A stretch of DNA of 64,000 nt, taken from Martelella mediterranea DSM 17316 (GTDB lineage: Bacteria > Pseudomonadota > Alphaproteobacteria > Rhizobiales > Rhizobiaceae). Below are positions 29,804 to 40,624 of the stretch, one piece after another. How positions within the stretch are numbered: the first letter of the stretch is position 1; every line of letters starts with the position of its first letter. The notes under the pieces were generated by a model. The model was not told the DNA's origin. It made no database searches and saw only the letters and a program-made list of their open reading frames with translations. The DNA is taken from contig NZ_CP020330.1 in assembly GCF_002043005.1 (NCBI RefSeq), positions 2,312,001 to 2,376,000 of the forward strand, written 5' to 3'. The position numbers were made by a program, and so were the translations under genes.

Positions 29804-31066
29804 TCAGGAAAACGCGACCGGCTCCAGCGGCGCCCGGTTCGCTTCCGCGGCTTTCAGTTTGTCTTCCGCCTCGAACATATAGCGGCGGTTATTGGGCGTG
29901 GCAAACTGGCTCTTTGAAAGCTGCATCTGGAAGATGAACATCTTGTCCCACTCGAACGCCATTTCCGAGCCGGCGAGATAGAATTCCCACATCCGGAAGA
30001 ATTGCTCGTCATAGAGTTTGATCGCCTCTTCCTTGCGCGCAACAAAGCGCTCCCGCCATGCCCTCAGCGTATAGGCGTAGTGCATCTGCAGGATTTCGAT
30101 GTCACGCACCAGCAGGCCGGACTTTTCGACCGCCGGCAAGACTTCCGCAAGCGAGGGGATGTAGCCGCCGGGGAAGATGTACTTCTCGATGAACGGGTTG
30201 TTGAAGCCATGGGCCGCGACATCGCGTCCGATCGAATGCAGCACCATCACGCCGTCGTCGTCCAGAAGCTCGAAACACTTGTCGAAAAAGTTCTGGTAGC
30301 GACCGATGCCGACATGTTCGAACATGCCGACCGAGACGATCCGGTCGAAGGGCTTGGCCTTCATGGTGCGATAGTCCTGCAACTCGAAACGAACCTTGTC
30401 CGAAAGTCCGCGCTTTGCCGCGCGATCGGCGGAAATCGCAAGCTGCTCGTGGGAGAGCGTGATGCCGGTGCAGTCCACGCCAGCCATCTCGGCGATATAC
30501 ATGCTGAGCCCGCCCCAGCCGGAACCGATTTCCAGCAGGCGCTGGCCCTCGTTCAGCCGCAGCTTGGCGGCGATATGGCGCTTCTTGGCAAGCTGCGCCT
30601 CGTCGAGCGAGATATCCGGCGGATCGAAATAAGCGCAGGAATACTGCCAGTCCTCATCCAGAAACAGGCTGAACAGCGGCGGCGTCAGGTCGTAATGGTG
30701 CGAGACGTTCTTGCGGTTCCTGTTGATCGGCAACCGCGTCTGCAACTGGGCAAGTCCGGTGCGCCAGAACAGCCTGGCCGCCATCAGCGGCGAGAACACG
30801 ATAGCGAGCGTATTGCGGCGCACCAGCGACAGAAAGTCGTAGATATTGCCTTCTTCCATCTGGAAGCGGCCCTGCATGTACATCTCGCCAAGCGCGAGCG
30901 CCGGGTCTCTGGCGATCAGCTTTTCCGCTTCGCTGTCGGTGAACCGGACGGCAATCGGGTCGCCGGTGCCATCCCCGAATGTTGTGATCGTCCCCGTTGC
31001 GTCTTTGACCCTTAATGTCCCGGTATTGATGATCTTTTCGATCAGGTTGAATAGCTGTGAAGCCAT
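29804..31066 (-). CDS. cfa: Cyclopropane-fatty-acyl-phospholipid synthase
   Basis: This SAM-dependent enzyme adds a methylene bridge to unsaturated acyl chains of membrane lipids, often on entry into stationary phase or acid stress. The 420-residue protein has an N-terminal lipid-binding domain and a methyltransferase core with SYYDLTP-like SHHYDLTPPLFSLFLD, motif I LLEIGSGWGGLSMYIAE (about 190-206) and the catalytic MFEHVG segment. The length is usual. An intergenic gap of about 294 bp upstream, which I could not assign, separates it from the tex gene. Confidence 0.94.
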   Translation of the reverse strand: MASQLFNLIEKIINTGTLRVKDATGTITTFGDGTGDPIAVRFTDSEAEKLIARDPALALGEMYMQGRFQMEEGNIYDFLSLVRRNTLAIVFSPLMAARLFWRTGLAQLQTRLPINRNRKNVSHHYDLTPPLFSLFLDEDWQYSCAYFDPPDISLDEAQLAKKRHIAAKLRLNEGQRLLEIGSGWGGLSMYIAEMAGVDCTGITLSHEQLAISADRAAKRGLSDKVRFELQDYRTMKAKPFDRIVSVGMFEHVGIGRYQNFFDKCFELLDDDGVMVLHSIGRDVAAHGFNNPFIEKYIFPGGYIPSLAEVLPAVEKSGLLVRDIEILQMHYAYTLRAWRERFVARKEEAIKLYDEQFFRMWEFYLAGSEMAFEWDKMFIFQMQLSKSQFATPNNRRYMFEAEDKLKAAEANRAPLEPVAFS

Positions 31067-31360
31067 CGCAATCCCCCGAATGCCTGCTTATGTCATATAT
31101 TATTTCACGCACATTATTCATTCTGTCGCAAGAAACAAGGGCAGCGGAAACGCGGCAATGCAATGGTAAATCGGACGGTTGACAGGCCCATCTGCGGGAA
31201 ATCGGCCTTGTTTCACCCTGCGCTTGCAACGGCGAAGGGATCAACTCCCATATCATGCCGAATCGCGAATCGGCGCTTTTGGCCCTTTGGATTTTCCGCG
31301 CATGCGCGCGATCGCCTGCCGGCGGGTCATTCAGGCGCGCGGACCCGCGAGGCCGAGCGC

Positions 31361-33646
31361 TCACTTCTTCCGCAGCGCATCCGCAAGTGCTGCGCCGAAC
31401 GCACCCTGCGACTGCGGCTTGCCGCCCCGGTCATTGCTGCCCGCACGCGGCCGATCGTTGCGGGGGCCGCGGGCGGCCTGCGCGCCGTCGTCCTTCTTCA
31501 TCGAAAGGCCGATGCGCTTGCGCTTCACGTCGACGTCCACGACCCGAACCTTCACCACGTCGCCGGCCTTGACCACCTCGTGCGGGTCCTTGACGAAGCG
31601 GTCGGCGAGCTGGGAGACGTGAACGAGGCCGTCCTGATGCACGCCGATATCGACGAAAGCGCCGAAGGCGGCGACATTGGTGACGGTGCCTTCCAGCACC
31701 ATGCCGGGTTTCAGGTCGGAGATCTCGTCAATGCCATCGGCAAAGCTTGCCGTCTTGAACTCGGGGCGCGGGTCGCGGCCGGGCTTTTCCAACTCCGACA
31801 AGATGTCGCGCACGGTCGGCAGGCCGAAGCGGTCATCGACGAAGGCGCGCGGATCGATGGCCTTCAGCGCCGCGCTGTCGCCCATCAGCGCGCGCAGATC
31901 ACGTCCGCAGGCGGCGACGATCTTCTTCGCCACGTCATAGGCTTCCGGATGGACGGCGGACGAATCGAGCGGCTCGACGCCGTCGCGGATGCGCAGGAAG
32001 CCGGCGCTCTGCTCGAACGCGCGCGGGCCGAGTCGGGCGACCTTCAGCAATTCCTTGCGGCTTTTGAACGCGCCATTGGCATCGCGGTGGAGCACGATCT
32101 GCTCGGCGATCGAGGGGCCGAGGCCGGACACGCGGGCAAGCAGCGGCGCGGACGCGGTGTTGAGGTCAACGCCCACGCCATTCACCGCATCCTCGACCAC
32201 GGCATCCAGCGAGCGCGACAGCTTCATCTGGTCAACGTCATGTTGGTACTGGCCGACGCCGATCGATTTCGGCTCGATCTTCACAAGTTCCGCCAGCGGA
32301 TCCTGCAGGCGGCGGGCGATCGAAACCGCGCCGCGCAGCGAGACGTCGAGCTCGGGAAACTCCTTCGCCGCCGTCTCCGAGGCTGAGTAAACCGAGGCCC
32401 CGGCCTCAGACACGATGACCTTCATCGGTTTCGGCTCGGGCACCGCCTTCAGCACGTCGGCGACCAGTTTTTCGGTTTCGCGGCTGGCCGTGCCGTTGCC
32501 GATCGCGATCAGCGAGACGTTATGGCGCGCGATCAACGCCTTCAGCGCGGCCATCGCGCCCTGAATATCATTGCGCGGCTGGAACGGATAGATGGTGGCG
32601 GTATCGAGCAGCTTGCCGGTGCCATCGACGGCGGCGACCTTGACGCCGGTGCGGATGCCCGGATCGAGACCGAGCGTGACGCGGGAGCCGGCGGGGGCGG
32701 CCAGCAGCAGGTCCTTCAGGTTGCGGGCGAACACGTTGATCGCCTCGTCCTCGGCGCGTTCGCGCATTTCCCGCATCAGATCAAGCGAGAGCGAGGTGGA
32801 CAGCTTCACCCGCCAGCACCAGCCGGCGACCTGCATCAGGAAGGCATTGGCCTTGCCCTCACCGTCGATATCGAAGAAGCGCGCGATCATCTGCTGGGCC
32901 GGTTTCACGGGGGAGGGATTGTCGCGGTCGGCCTCGATCGCCACCGACAGCACTTCCTCGTTGAAGCCGCGCAACATGGCGAGAACCCGATGGCCGGGCG
33001 CGGTCGCGAATTTCTCGGCATGGTCGAAATAATCCGAGAATTTCTGCCCGGCCTCTTCCTTGCCCGCGACCACCGTGGCGTAGAGCATTGCATTGTCGCG
33101 CATATAGTGCCTGAGCCTGCCGACGAGTTCGGCGTTTTCGGCGAATTCCTCCGACAGGATATCGCGCACGCCGTCGAGCGCCGCGCGCGTGTCTCCGACC
33201 TTGTCGTTGACATAGGCCTCGGCAAGCTTCTCCGGGTCCGAGGTCCGATCCTGGAAAATCGCGTCGGCCAGCGGCTGAAGTCCGTTCTCTCGGGCGATCA
33301 TCGCGCGGGTGCGGCGCTTCGGCTTGTAGGGCAGATAGAGGTCTTCCAGTTCGGACTTGGTGGTCACAGCGGCGATCTTGCCGGAAAGCTCATCCGTCAT
33401 CTTGCCCTGGCTGGTGATCGATTCGACGATCGTGGCGCGCCGGGCTTCCAGTTCGCGCAGATAGCCGACGCGTTCGGCGAGCGTGCGCAGCTGGCCGTCA
33501 TCCAGCCCGCCGGTGGCCTCCTTGCGGTAGCGCGCCACGAAGGGCACGGTCGCGCCCTCATCCAGAAGCTTCAGCGCGGCATCCACCTGTTCAGGGCGGG
33601 CCTTGATCTCTTCTGCGACGATGCGGGCGATTTTTTCTGCGGCCAT
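31361..33646 (-). CDS. tex: Tex-family RNA-binding protein (transcription accessory factor)
   Basis: Tex binds nucleic acid and is linked to transcription and RNA turnover. The protein has the standard order: N-terminal helical Tex domain ([20 protein letters not shown]), a YqgF-like nuclease fold ([18 protein letters not shown]), HhH repeats ([19 protein letters not shown]) and a C-terminal S1 domain ([20 protein letters not shown]). A basic Arg/Gly-rich tail ends [10 protein letters not shown] chose the MAAEK start at 33646 (761 residues) as more family-like; an ATG at 33667 adds 7 residues. Confidence 0.94.
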   Translation of the reverse strand: MAAEKIARIVAEEIKARPEQVDAALKLLDEGATVPFVARYRKEATGGLDDGQLRTLAERVGYLRELEARRATIVESITSQGKMTDELSGKIAAVTTKSELEDLYLPYKPKRRTRAMIARENGLQPLADAIFQDRTSDPEKLAEAYVNDKVGDTRAALDGVRDILSEEFAENAELVGRLRHYMRDNAMLYATVVAGKEEAGQKFSDYFDHAEKFATAPGHRVLAMLRGFNEEVLSVAIEADRDNPSPVKPAQQMIARFFDIDGEGKANAFLMQVAGWCWRVKLSTSLSLDLMREMRERAEDEAINVFARNLKDLLLAAPAGSRVTLGLDPGIRTGVKVAAVDGTGKLLDTATIYPFQPRNDIQGAMAALKALIARHNVSLIAIGNGTASRETEKLVADVLKAVPEPKPMKVIVSEAGASVYSASETAAKEFPELDVSLRGAVSIARRLQDPLAELVKIEPKSIGVGQYQHDVDQMKLSRSLDAVVEDAVNGVGVDLNTASAPLLARVSGLGPSIAEQIVLHRDANGAFKSRKELLKVARLGPRAFEQSAGFLRIRDGVEPLDSSAVHPEAYDVAKKIVAACGRDLRALMGDSAALKAIDPRAFVDDRFGLPTVRDILSELEKPGRDPRPEFKTASFADGIDEISDLKPGMVLEGTVTNVAAFGAFVDIGVHQDGLVHVSQLADRFVKDPHEVVKAGDVVKVRVVDVDVKRKRIGLSMKKDDGAQAARGPRNDRPRAGSNDRGGKPQSQGAFGAALADALRKK

Positions 33647-33830
33647 GTGTCTCGTTCCATCTTCCAAGGGAGAGGCGAATTTAGGCGTTCATAGCGCCGA
33701 AACAATGGCTTTGGCGAGGGCGCGCGCGGCCTTCCACAATATTGCCCCGGATGTTAACGCGTCCCGGCCTTGACCTTTGTCGCCGGCCTGCTTACCCAAC
33801 CGCCAGCAGGTGACAACTGGAGCGAACCCC

Positions 33831-35102
33831 ATGCATGTCCTTCTGATCGGCTCTGGCGGGCGCGAACACGCGCTGGCCTGGAAACTCGCGCAATCCCCCG
33901 AAATTGGTGATTTCTATGCGGCTCCGGGCAATCCGGGCATTGCCGCCCATGCAGTCTGTGTGGCGCTCGATGTCACCGACCATGCGGCGGTCACGGCGTT
34001 TTGCCGCGAAAAGGCGATCGACCTCGTGGTGGTCGGTCCCGAGGCCCCGCTGGTCGCCGGGCTAGCGGATGACCTGCAGGCCGCAGGGCTGAAAGTGTTC
34101 GGCCCCACCAAGGCGGCGGCGCAGCTTGAGGGTTCCAAGGGCTTCACCAAGGATCTGTGCGCCCGCTACAACATTCCGACCGGGGCCTATCAGCGCTTCG
34201 ACAATGCAGAGGCCGCAAAGGCCTATGTGCATGAAATCGGCGCGCCGATCGTGATCAAGGCCGATGGCCTTGCCGCCGGCAAGGGGGTCACCGTCGCCCG
34301 GACCAATGACGAGGCGCTCGCCGCGATCGACGATTGCTTCTCCGGCACGTTTGGCGCTGCCGGCGCGGAAGTGGTGGTCGAGGAATTTCTGGTGGGCGAG
34401 GAGGCGAGCTTCTTCTGCCTTTCCGACGGAAAACACGCTTTGCCGCTCGCCACGGCGCAGGATCACAAGGCCGTTGGCGATGGCGATACCGGACCGAACA
34501 CCGGCGGCATGGGCGCCTATTCGCCGGCGCCCGTGATGGATGCGGCGATGATCGAACGCACGATGAAAGAGATCATCGAGCCGACGATCCGGGGCATGGC
34601 GGAGATGGGCCATCCGTTTCAGGGCGTGCTCTATGCCGGGCTGATGATCACCGAAAAGGGCCCTGAGCTGATCGAATACAATGCCCGCTTCGGCGATCCG
34701 GAATGCCAGGTGATGATGATGCGGCTGAAGAGCGATCTGCTGCCGATCCTCGTTGCCTGCGCCGAGGGCAGGCTTGATTCGGTTGGCGCCGATTGGAGCG
34801 AGCAGACTGCCCTGACGGTGGTGATGGCGACCAAGGGCTATCCCGGCGCCTACAGGAAGGGCAGCGAGATCAAGGCGCTGCCCGCCGATGACGCCACCGC
34901 CCGCACCTTCCATGCAGGAACCGCGATCAAGGACGGCAAGCTTGTCGCCAATGGCGGACGGGTGCTGAACGTCACCGCGCTTGGCCCCAACGTCACCGAG
35001 GCGCAGACCCGCGCCTATGAGTTGATCGAGAGCATCGACTGGCCGGAAGGCTTCTGCCGCCGCGATATCGGCTGGCGCGCGGTTGCCCGCGAAGAGGGCT
35101 GA
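33831..35102 (+). CDS. purD: Phosphoribosylamine--glycine ligase
   Basis: PurD (GAR synthetase) makes glycinamide ribonucleotide in purine synthesis. The ATG at 33831 starts [17 protein letters not shown] and gives 423 residues, the usual length. The ATP-grasp domain includes [18 protein letters not shown] and the later [10 protein letters not shown] segment with the metal ligands. It is divergent from tex across about 184 bp, where both promoters must lie. Confidence 0.96.
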   Translation: MHVLLIGSGGREHALAWKLAQSPEIGDFYAAPGNPGIAAHAVCVALDVTDHAAVTAFCREKAIDLVVVGPEAPLVAGLADDLQAAGLKVFGPTKAAAQLEGSKGFTKDLCARYNIPTGAYQRFDNAEAAKAYVHEIGAPIVIKADGLAAGKGVTVARTNDEALAAIDDCFSGTFGAAGAEVVVEEFLVGEEASFFCLSDGKHALPLATAQDHKAVGDGDTGPNTGGMGAYSPAPVMDAAMIERTMKEIIEPTIRGMAEMGHPFQGVLYAGLMITEKGPELIEYNARFGDPECQVMMMRLKSDLLPILVACAEGRLDSVGADWSEQTALTVVMATKGYPGAYRKGSEIKALPADDATARTFHAGTAIKDGKLVANGGRVLNVTALGPNVTEAQTRAYELIESIDWPEGFCRRDIGWRAVAREEG

Positions 35103-35180
35103 TCGGCGAGCCGCCGGCAGGCCACAGTTCCAGCAGGTTACCCGTGGAAAAGTGCCGGCCGGGACACGACCCGGCGATGG

Positions 35181-35195
35181 TTAAAGAGGCTTTAA
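35181..35195. promoter_or_regulatory. CtrA-type site TTAA-N7-TTAA upstream of ftsK
   Basis: TTAAAGAGGCTTTAA matches the full CtrA consensus TTAA-N7-TTAA exactly, 92 bp before the ftsK start. CtrA is the cell-cycle master regulator of alphaproteobacteria, and ftsK is a plausible target. The motif is seen; binding is inference. Confidence 0.65.
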
Positions 35196-35286
35196 CCCAT
35201 CGCTGTTAGCCTCGGCTGCGAATCTGCCGGGAGACCCCTTCGTTTCCGGGCGGGTGCGTTCGGTTGAAGGTATGAGGGTATTGGTC

Positions 35287-37956
35287 ATGGCTGCACGGGC
35301 AGAGCGGTTTGAACACGGAAGAGGCGGCGAGTTCTCGCTTATCGGGTTTGTCCGGCGCTATGTGGCAGCCCTTTTCGGGTTCGCGCTGTTCGTGGTCCTC
35401 TGCCTTGCGATCGCGGCGATGGCGACGTGGAATGTCGATGATCCGAGCGCGCTTCATGCCACCGGCCGCCTGCCCACTAATATTCTCGGCTATCCCGGCG
35501 CCGATTTCGCCGACATCGTGATGCAGGCCTTCGGGCTCGCAAGCGTGTTCGCGCTGCTGCCGGTGCTCGCGTGGTCGCTGGCGATGATGGCGGGAAAGCG
35601 TATCTATCGCAAACCCTCGCGCTTCTTCGCCTGGATCGGCGCCGCGATCCTCACCGCCGCGGTGCTCGGCTGCGTGCCGCCGCCGCCGACATGGCCGCTG
35701 CCGAACGGTCTCGGCGGGGTTTCCGGCGATCTGATCCTGCGTTTCCCGGCCCTGTTCATCGGGCAATATCCCTCGGGCATTGCCGCGATGATCGTCGGCG
35801 GCATTTTCGCGTTGCCGGCGCTGTTTCTCCAGCTTTATGCCGCCGGCCTGATCATTCGCCAACCCCGGATCGTTCCGGAAAAGCCCGCTGCGAAACGTCA
35901 GTCGAGCGATCCCGGCGCGCCGACCGTCTCCGATCTTTCGGAGGAGCGCGAAGGCTGGTTCTCGCTTGCGCCGCTGATCGGCTATGCCGCCCATACCTGG
36001 TACATTTCGCGCGCTCGCCTCAACAAGATCTTCGGCCGGCGGCGGGAGGAGGACGAGGATTTCGACGCGCCCTATGACTTCAACGAGGACGGTCTCGACC
36101 GGCTGGACGATGACGAGCCGGCCTATCCGTCATGGCGGCGCAGCGGCGAGCCGAGCCTTGTCGATCCCGACCGTCCGCGCGAGACGGGCTACAGGCCTGC
36201 CGACCCGCCGCCCTTCGATTATGACGGCCGGATGGGCGATGATTTCGACGATGATAACGACCTGCCCGAGGGCGTGCTGAGCGCCGATTTCGGGCCTACC
36301 GAGCCGCGCGTCACACGCCAGGCGCCCCGCGCACCGGTGGTGGCGGCCCCCGCGCCGCCGCCCCAGCCGGTGAACGCGGAAACCATGCGCCGGCCCTCCC
36401 GAGGCGCGTTTTCGCCGCACGGCTTCGAACTGCCATCCGCAGCATTGCTGGCCGAGCCCAAGGGGCTTGCCCGCGACAAGGCGCTGTCGAAAGAGGTGCT
36501 GGAGGACAATGCCCGCACGCTGGAAAAGGTGCTCGACGATTTCGGCGTGAAGGGCGAGATCATTCATGTCCGGCCCGGCCCGGTGGTGACGCTTTACGAA
36601 CTGGAGCCGGCGCCCGGGATCAAATCCTCGCGGGTCATCGGCCTTGCCGACGACATCGCCCGCTCGATGGCGGCGATTTCCGCCCGCGTCGCGGTCATTC
36701 CCGGCCGCAACGCCATCGGCATCGAACTGCCAAATCCGCACCGTGAGACGGTATTCCTGCGCGAGATCATCGCCAGCCAGGATTTCCAGAATTCCAAGGC
36801 CAAGCTCGCCATGGCGCTCGGCAAGACGATCGGCGGCGAATCGGTCACGGTCGACCTTGCGAAGATGCCGCATCTGCTGATCGCCGGCACCACCGGTTCC
36901 GGTAAGTCGGTCGCGGTCAACACCATGATCCTGTCGCTGATCTACCGGCTGTCGCCCGAGCAGTGCCGTCTGATCATGATCGATCCGAAAATGCTCGAAC
37001 TCTCGGTCTATGACGGCATTCCGCATTTGCTGTCGCCGGTCGTCACCGATCCCAAGAAGGCGGTCGTTGCACTGAAATGGACCGTGCGCGAGATGGAAGA
37101 GCGCTACAAGAACATGGCCAAGCTCGGCGTGCGCAATATCGACGGCTTCAACAGCCGCGTCGCGCAGGCCCAGGAAAAGGGCGAAACGTTGTCGCGCACC
37201 GTCCAGACCGGCTTCGACCGGGAGACCGGCGAGGCGATCTACGAGACCGAGGAATTCGATCTCGAGCCGATGCCCTATATCGTCGTGATCATCGACGAGA
37301 TGGCCGACCTGATGATGGTCGCCGGCAAGGACATCGAGGGCGCCGTCCAGCGTCTGGCGCAGATGGCGCGCGCGGCCGGCATCCATGTGATCATGGCCAC
37401 CCAGCGACCGTCGGTCGACGTCATCACCGGTACGATCAAGGCGAACTTCCCGACCCGTATCTCGTTCCAGGTGACCTCCAAGATCGACAGCCGCACCATT
37501 CTCGGCGAGCAGGGGGCCGAACAGCTTCTCGGTCAGGGCGACATGCTGCACATGGCCGGCGGCGGGCGCATCCAGCGCGTTCATGGCCCGTTCGTTTCTG
37601 ACCCCGAAGTCGAGGACATAGTCGCCTATCTGAAGACCCAGGGCACGCCGGAATATCTCGATGCGATCACCGCCGATGACGACGAGGACGGCGACGGCGG
37701 CTATGATGGCGACGGCGGCAGCGCCGGCAATATGGCGAAGTCGGACGATCCTTACGACCAGGCGGTGGCGATCGTGCTGCGCGACGGCAAGGCATCGACC
37801 TCCTATGTCCAGCGTCGCCTCGGCATCGGCTACAACCGCGCGGCGAGCCTGATCGAGCGGATGGAGCAGGAAGGCATCATCGGCTCGGCCAATCACGCCG
37901 GAAAGCGCGAAATTCTGGTGCCGACGGAACAGGACATCATTGAAGGCCCGCGCTGA
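35287..37956 (+). CDS. ftsK: DNA translocase FtsK
   Basis: FtsK pumps DNA at the division septum and aids XerCD dimer resolution. The ATG at 35287 (GAGGG 8 bases before) gives 889 residues. The N-terminus has about four membrane segments (up to about residue 190). A linker rich in Asp, Pro and Arg follows. The motor has Walker [13 protein letters not shown] (about 537-548) and Walker [14 protein letters not shown]. The C-terminal gamma winged helix ([20 protein letters not shown]) should read KOPS sequences. A GTG at 35254 could add 11 residues. A CtrA-type site lies upstream. Confidence 0.96.
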   Translation: MAARAERFEHGRGGEFSLIGFVRRYVAALFGFALFVVLCLAIAAMATWNVDDPSALHATGRLPTNILGYPGADFADIVMQAFGLASVFALLPVLAWSLAMMAGKRIYRKPSRFFAWIGAAILTAAVLGCVPPPPTWPLPNGLGGVSGDLILRFPALFIGQYPSGIAAMIVGGIFALPALFLQLYAAGLIIRQPRIVPEKPAAKRQSSDPGAPTVSDLSEEREGWFSLAPLIGYAAHTWYISRARLNKIFGRRREEDEDFDAPYDFNEDGLDRLDDDEPAYPSWRRSGEPSLVDPDRPRETGYRPADPPPFDYDGRMGDDFDDDNDLPEGVLSADFGPTEPRVTRQAPRAPVVAAPAPPPQPVNAETMRRPSRGAFSPHGFELPSAALLAEPKGLARDKALSKEVLEDNARTLEKVLDDFGVKGEIIHVRPGPVVTLYELEPAPGIKSSRVIGLADDIARSMAAISARVAVIPGRNAIGIELPNPHRETVFLREIIASQDFQNSKAKLAMALGKTIGGESVTVDLAKMPHLLIAGTTGSGKSVAVNTMILSLIYRLSPEQCRLIMIDPKMLELSVYDGIPHLLSPVVTDPKKAVVALKWTVREMEERYKNMAKLGVRNIDGFNSRVAQAQEKGETLSRTVQTGFDRETGEAIYETEEFDLEPMPYIVVIIDEMADLMMVAGKDIEGAVQRLAQMARAAGIHVIMATQRPSVDVITGTIKANFPTRISFQVTSKIDSRTILGEQGAEQLLGQGDMLHMAGGGRIQRVHGPFVSDPEVEDIVAYLKTQGTPEYLDAITADDDEDGDGGYDGDGGSAGNMAKSDDPYDQAVAIVLRDGKASTSYVQRRLGIGYNRAASLIERMEQEGIIGSANHAGKREILVPTEQDIIEGPR

Positions 37957-38055
37957 CGCCCCATCTTTGCCGCGAGAGACATGCAGGCCGCCGCGCCCCG
38001 AAAACGCCCTTTTGGCGGCGCAACGGGGCCGCAATCAGTTTTCAGGATCGGATAT

Positions 38056-38781
38056 ATGAGCAAGACTAAAAACACTTCGTCCATGGTTCGCCGGCGGTTC
38101 CTCGGCGGTCTCGCTGGCGGCGCCGCGCTGCTGATCGGCCTGCCGGCCGTTGCGCAAACCCTTCCGACGGGCGCCAATGTGCCGACGCCGACCAAGCGGG
38201 ACGGTTCGGTTCAGGTTGCCCAGGCCGCGCCTGTCTCCTCCGGCGTCGCGGCACAGCGGGTTGCCGACCACTTCTCCTCGGTCAAGTCGATGACCGGCGA
38301 GTTCATGCAATTCGGTCCGCGCGGCGAGCAGTCGGGCGGCAAGTTCTATCTGGAACGGCCCGGCAAGCTGCGCTTCGACTACGATTCGCCGTCGACGCTG
38401 AAGGTGATCGCGGACGGCCGCAACGTCGCCGTCGGCAATGGCGATCTCGATACCTGGGATTTCTATCCACTGTCGCGCACGCCGCTGTCGCTGCTTCTCG
38501 CCGACCAGATCGACCTCCAGCACCGCATGGTGCGCGATGTGCGCGAGCAGAACGGGCTGACGGTGATCGTGCTCGGCGACAAGTCGATCTTCGGCGATCA
38601 GGTGATCACCATGATGTTCGACAGCAAGACCTTCGATCTGCGGCAGTGGACGATCACCGACGCTCAGGGCAAGGACACCACCGTGATCCTCTCCAATGTC
38701 CGCACCGGCGTCAAATTCGCCCGCTCGGTGTTCCGCATTCCCTATGACCAGATCATGGCAAGCCCGGGCAGCAACAACTGA
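38056..38781 (+). CDS. lolA: Outer-membrane lipoprotein carrier LolA
   Basis: LolA shuttles lipoproteins across the periplasm from LolCDE to the outer membrane. I use the ATG at 38056 (241 residues): it opens a signal sequence with VRRRFLGGLAGG, which looks like a twin-arginine (Tat) signal rather than a plain Sec one. The mature part has the LolA fold segments FSSVKSMTGEFMQFGPRG, GKFYLERPGKLRFDY and KTFDLRQWTITDAQGKDTTV. It follows ftsK by about 100 bp, a conserved order. An ATG at 37981 lies too far upstream to be convincing. Confidence 0.92.
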   Translation: MSKTKNTSSMVRRRFLGGLAGGAALLIGLPAVAQTLPTGANVPTPTKRDGSVQVAQAAPVSSGVAAQRVADHFSSVKSMTGEFMQFGPRGEQSGGKFYLERPGKLRFDYDSPSTLKVIADGRNVAVGNGDLDTWDFYPLSRTPLSLLLADQIDLQHRMVRDVREQNGLTVIVLGDKSIFGDQVITMMFDSKTFDLRQWTITDAQGKDTTVILSNVRTGVKFARSVFRIPYDQIMASPGSNN

Positions 38782-38848
38782 CGCCCTTCCGGTCTCCGGG
38801 CGAATCGCCTATTGCTGATGCCCCGTTCAGCAAGGAAGGCGCGCGCCC

Positions 38849-39652
38849 GTGGAACTCAGTCTCACCACCTGGAACATCAATTCGGTGCGCCTGCGCCTGC
38901 CGATCGTCGAGCGGTTCCTGAAGGATTATCAGCCCGATATCCTGTGCCTTCAGGAAATCAAATGCCTGAACGACCAGTTCCCCTACAAGCCGCTGCGCGA
39001 ACTCGGCTACGAGCATATCGAGGTCCATGGCCAGAAGGGCTATCACGGGGTCGCCATCGTCTCGCGCGTTCCGCTGGGCGAGGGGTTTTCGACGGATTAC
39101 TGCGCCATGGGCGACACCCGCCACATCTCGGTGGTGTTCGATGCCGGCGGGCGGAAGATCAGGCTGCATAATTTCTACGTGCCGGCCGGCGGCGACGAGC
39201 CCGATCCCGAGATCAACCCGAAATTCCGCCACAAGCTCGATTTTCTCGAGGAGATGAAGGTGCTGAAGGCCGATCAGGGCGACGGCATCGGCTCGATCCT
39301 GGTCGGCGACCTCAATATCGCGCCGATGGAAAACGACGTCTGGTCGCACAAGCAGTTGCTGAAGGTCGTCAGCCACACGCCCGTGGAGACCGAGGGCATG
39401 AAGGACCTGATCGCCAAAGGCGGCTGGGTGGACCTGATGCGCCACGTCACGCCGGAAGACGAAAAGCTCTACACCTGGTGGAGCTACCGCGCCAAGGACT
39501 GGCAGGCCGCCAATCGCGGCCGCCGGCTGGACCATATATGGACCTCGCCGGACCTCGTCCCGGCGTTCCAGCGCTTCGATATCCTGACGGAAGCGCGCGG
39601 CTGGGAAAAGCCGTCCGACCACGTGCCGGTGACGGCGTCGTTTGCGTTTTAA
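38849..39652 (+). CDS. xthA: Exodeoxyribonuclease III-family AP endonuclease
   Basis: The enzyme cuts DNA at abasic sites and trims 3' ends in base excision repair. The 267-residue protein has the exonuclease III signatures: TWNINSVRLRL, ILCLQEIKC (metal Glu), GDLNIAP (catalytic Asp/Asn), RLDHIWTS and the C-terminal SDHVPV His. The start is a GTG with AAGGAAGG about 10 bases upstream. It overlaps the convergent ceramidase-like gene by 4 bases. Confidence 0.93.
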   Translation: MELSLTTWNINSVRLRLPIVERFLKDYQPDILCLQEIKCLNDQFPYKPLRELGYEHIEVHGQKGYHGVAIVSRVPLGEGFSTDYCAMGDTRHISVVFDAGGRKIRLHNFYVPAGGDEPDPEINPKFRHKLDFLEEMKVLKADQGDGIGSILVGDLNIAPMENDVWSHKQLLKVVSHTPVETEGMKDLIAKGGWVDLMRHVTPEDEKLYTWWSYRAKDWQAANRGRRLDHIWTSPDLVPAFQRFDILTEARGWEKPSDHVPVTASFAF

Positions 39653-40323
39653 TTCTTCGGCGGCAGTTCCCGTACCGCGCCCATCAGCAACAGGCCAAGG
39701 ACCGTGGCATTGAGGATATGCCAGAGGAAGTGGGTGCCGATTCCGGCCGTCGCCATGCAGGTGGACTGGTCGAGGCTGCGGAATGTCAGCGACATGATGA
39801 AGATCGCGGTGGCGCCGGCGAAATAGCGCCAGACCGGATGATCGCGCCAGACCGCGATCACTGAAGCAACCGCCATGGCGATCAGGGCAGGGGCGTATTG
39901 CAGCGATCCGTTGAGCGGCGCCTCTCCGCCGCGCGAGAGAAGACCGACCAGATAGACGACGAGCGCGAAGCCCATGATCGTCGCGATCATGTAACCGATG
40001 ATATCGAAGGTCTTGCCGTTGGTGATCCGCACGAACAGCAGCAGGATATAGAGAAAGAAGAACAGCCAGATCGGGATCACGTCGAGCGCTGCCGAAAGCG
40101 GCGTGGCGAGCGTGTGGAACAGGAACGAGCCGACGCCGATGACGCCGACCAGCGCGATGACCGTCAGTTCCAGCAGGCTGCGCTCGCGCCTGCGCCAGGC
40201 CGCGGGCCAGACGACGAGCGCCGCGATGATGAAGGCAAGGTTCGTTAGCGCGTTGATCGGCTCCGCCCAGAAGGCGCCGGTCGTGCGTTCGCAATAGATG
40301 TCGATAAAGGGTGCGGGGTCCAT
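39649..40323 (-). CDS. Ceramidase-family (CREST) membrane hydrolase
   Basis: The 224-residue protein has about seven membrane segments and the alkaline-ceramidase/PAQR-type metal motifs: ERTTGAFWAEPINALTN near the N-terminus, GSFLFHTLAT (Ser and His), LDVIPI (Asp) and the C-terminal GTHFLWHILNA (two His). These residues would bind zinc for amide hydrolysis. The natural substrate in a bacterium likely to lack classic ceramide is unknown. I prefer the ATG at 40323; a GTG three codons upstream is possible. Confidence 0.85.
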   Translation of the reverse strand: MDPAPFIDIYCERTTGAFWAEPINALTNLAFIIAALVVWPAAWRRRERSLLELTVIALVGVIGVGSFLFHTLATPLSAALDVIPIWLFFFLYILLLFVRITNGKTFDIIGYMIATIMGFALVVYLVGLLSRGGEAPLNGSLQYAPALIAMAVASVIAVWRDHPVWRYFAGATAIFIMSLTFRSLDQSTCMATAGIGTHFLWHILNATVLGLLLMGAVRELPPKN

Positions 40324-40423
40324 CGTTTTCACCGGAGCGTTGTGCCTGAACGTCCCGGATGGTTTCCCTGTTTTGCCCCCTCATGCAAGGGGCAGTGGGC
40401 ATTTTTCGGCGCTTTCGAGAAAC

Positions 40424-40624
40424 TCAGTATTCGCCCTCGTCGCCGTCCGCCTTCGATTCGTCCTCGGCGACGGGGATGGCGTAGGAGCCGGTCAGCCAGC
40501 GCGACAGGTCGAGTTCGCGGCAGCGATTGCTGCAGAACGGGTAGTCCTCGCGGGTCGAGGGGCGTCCGCATTCGGGGCATTTGCGCGGTTTGCGCAGCGG
40601 TTCCACGCTTGCCTTGGTCGTCAT
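40424..40624 (-). CDS. yacG: Zinc-binding DNA gyrase inhibitor YacG
   Basis: YacG binds gyrase and inhibits DNA binding in E. coli. The 66-residue protein has the four-Cys zinc site CPECGRPS...YPFCSNRCRELDL. The ATG at 40624 is chosen because AGGAG lies 8 bases upstream and its ATGA overlaps the maf stop; an ATG two codons earlier would sit too near the ribosome site. It ends the infA-maf-yacG run. Confidence 0.92.
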   Translation of the reverse strand: MTTKASVEPLRKPRKCPECGRPSTREDYPFCSNRCRELDLSRWLTGSYAIPVAEDESKADGDEGEY

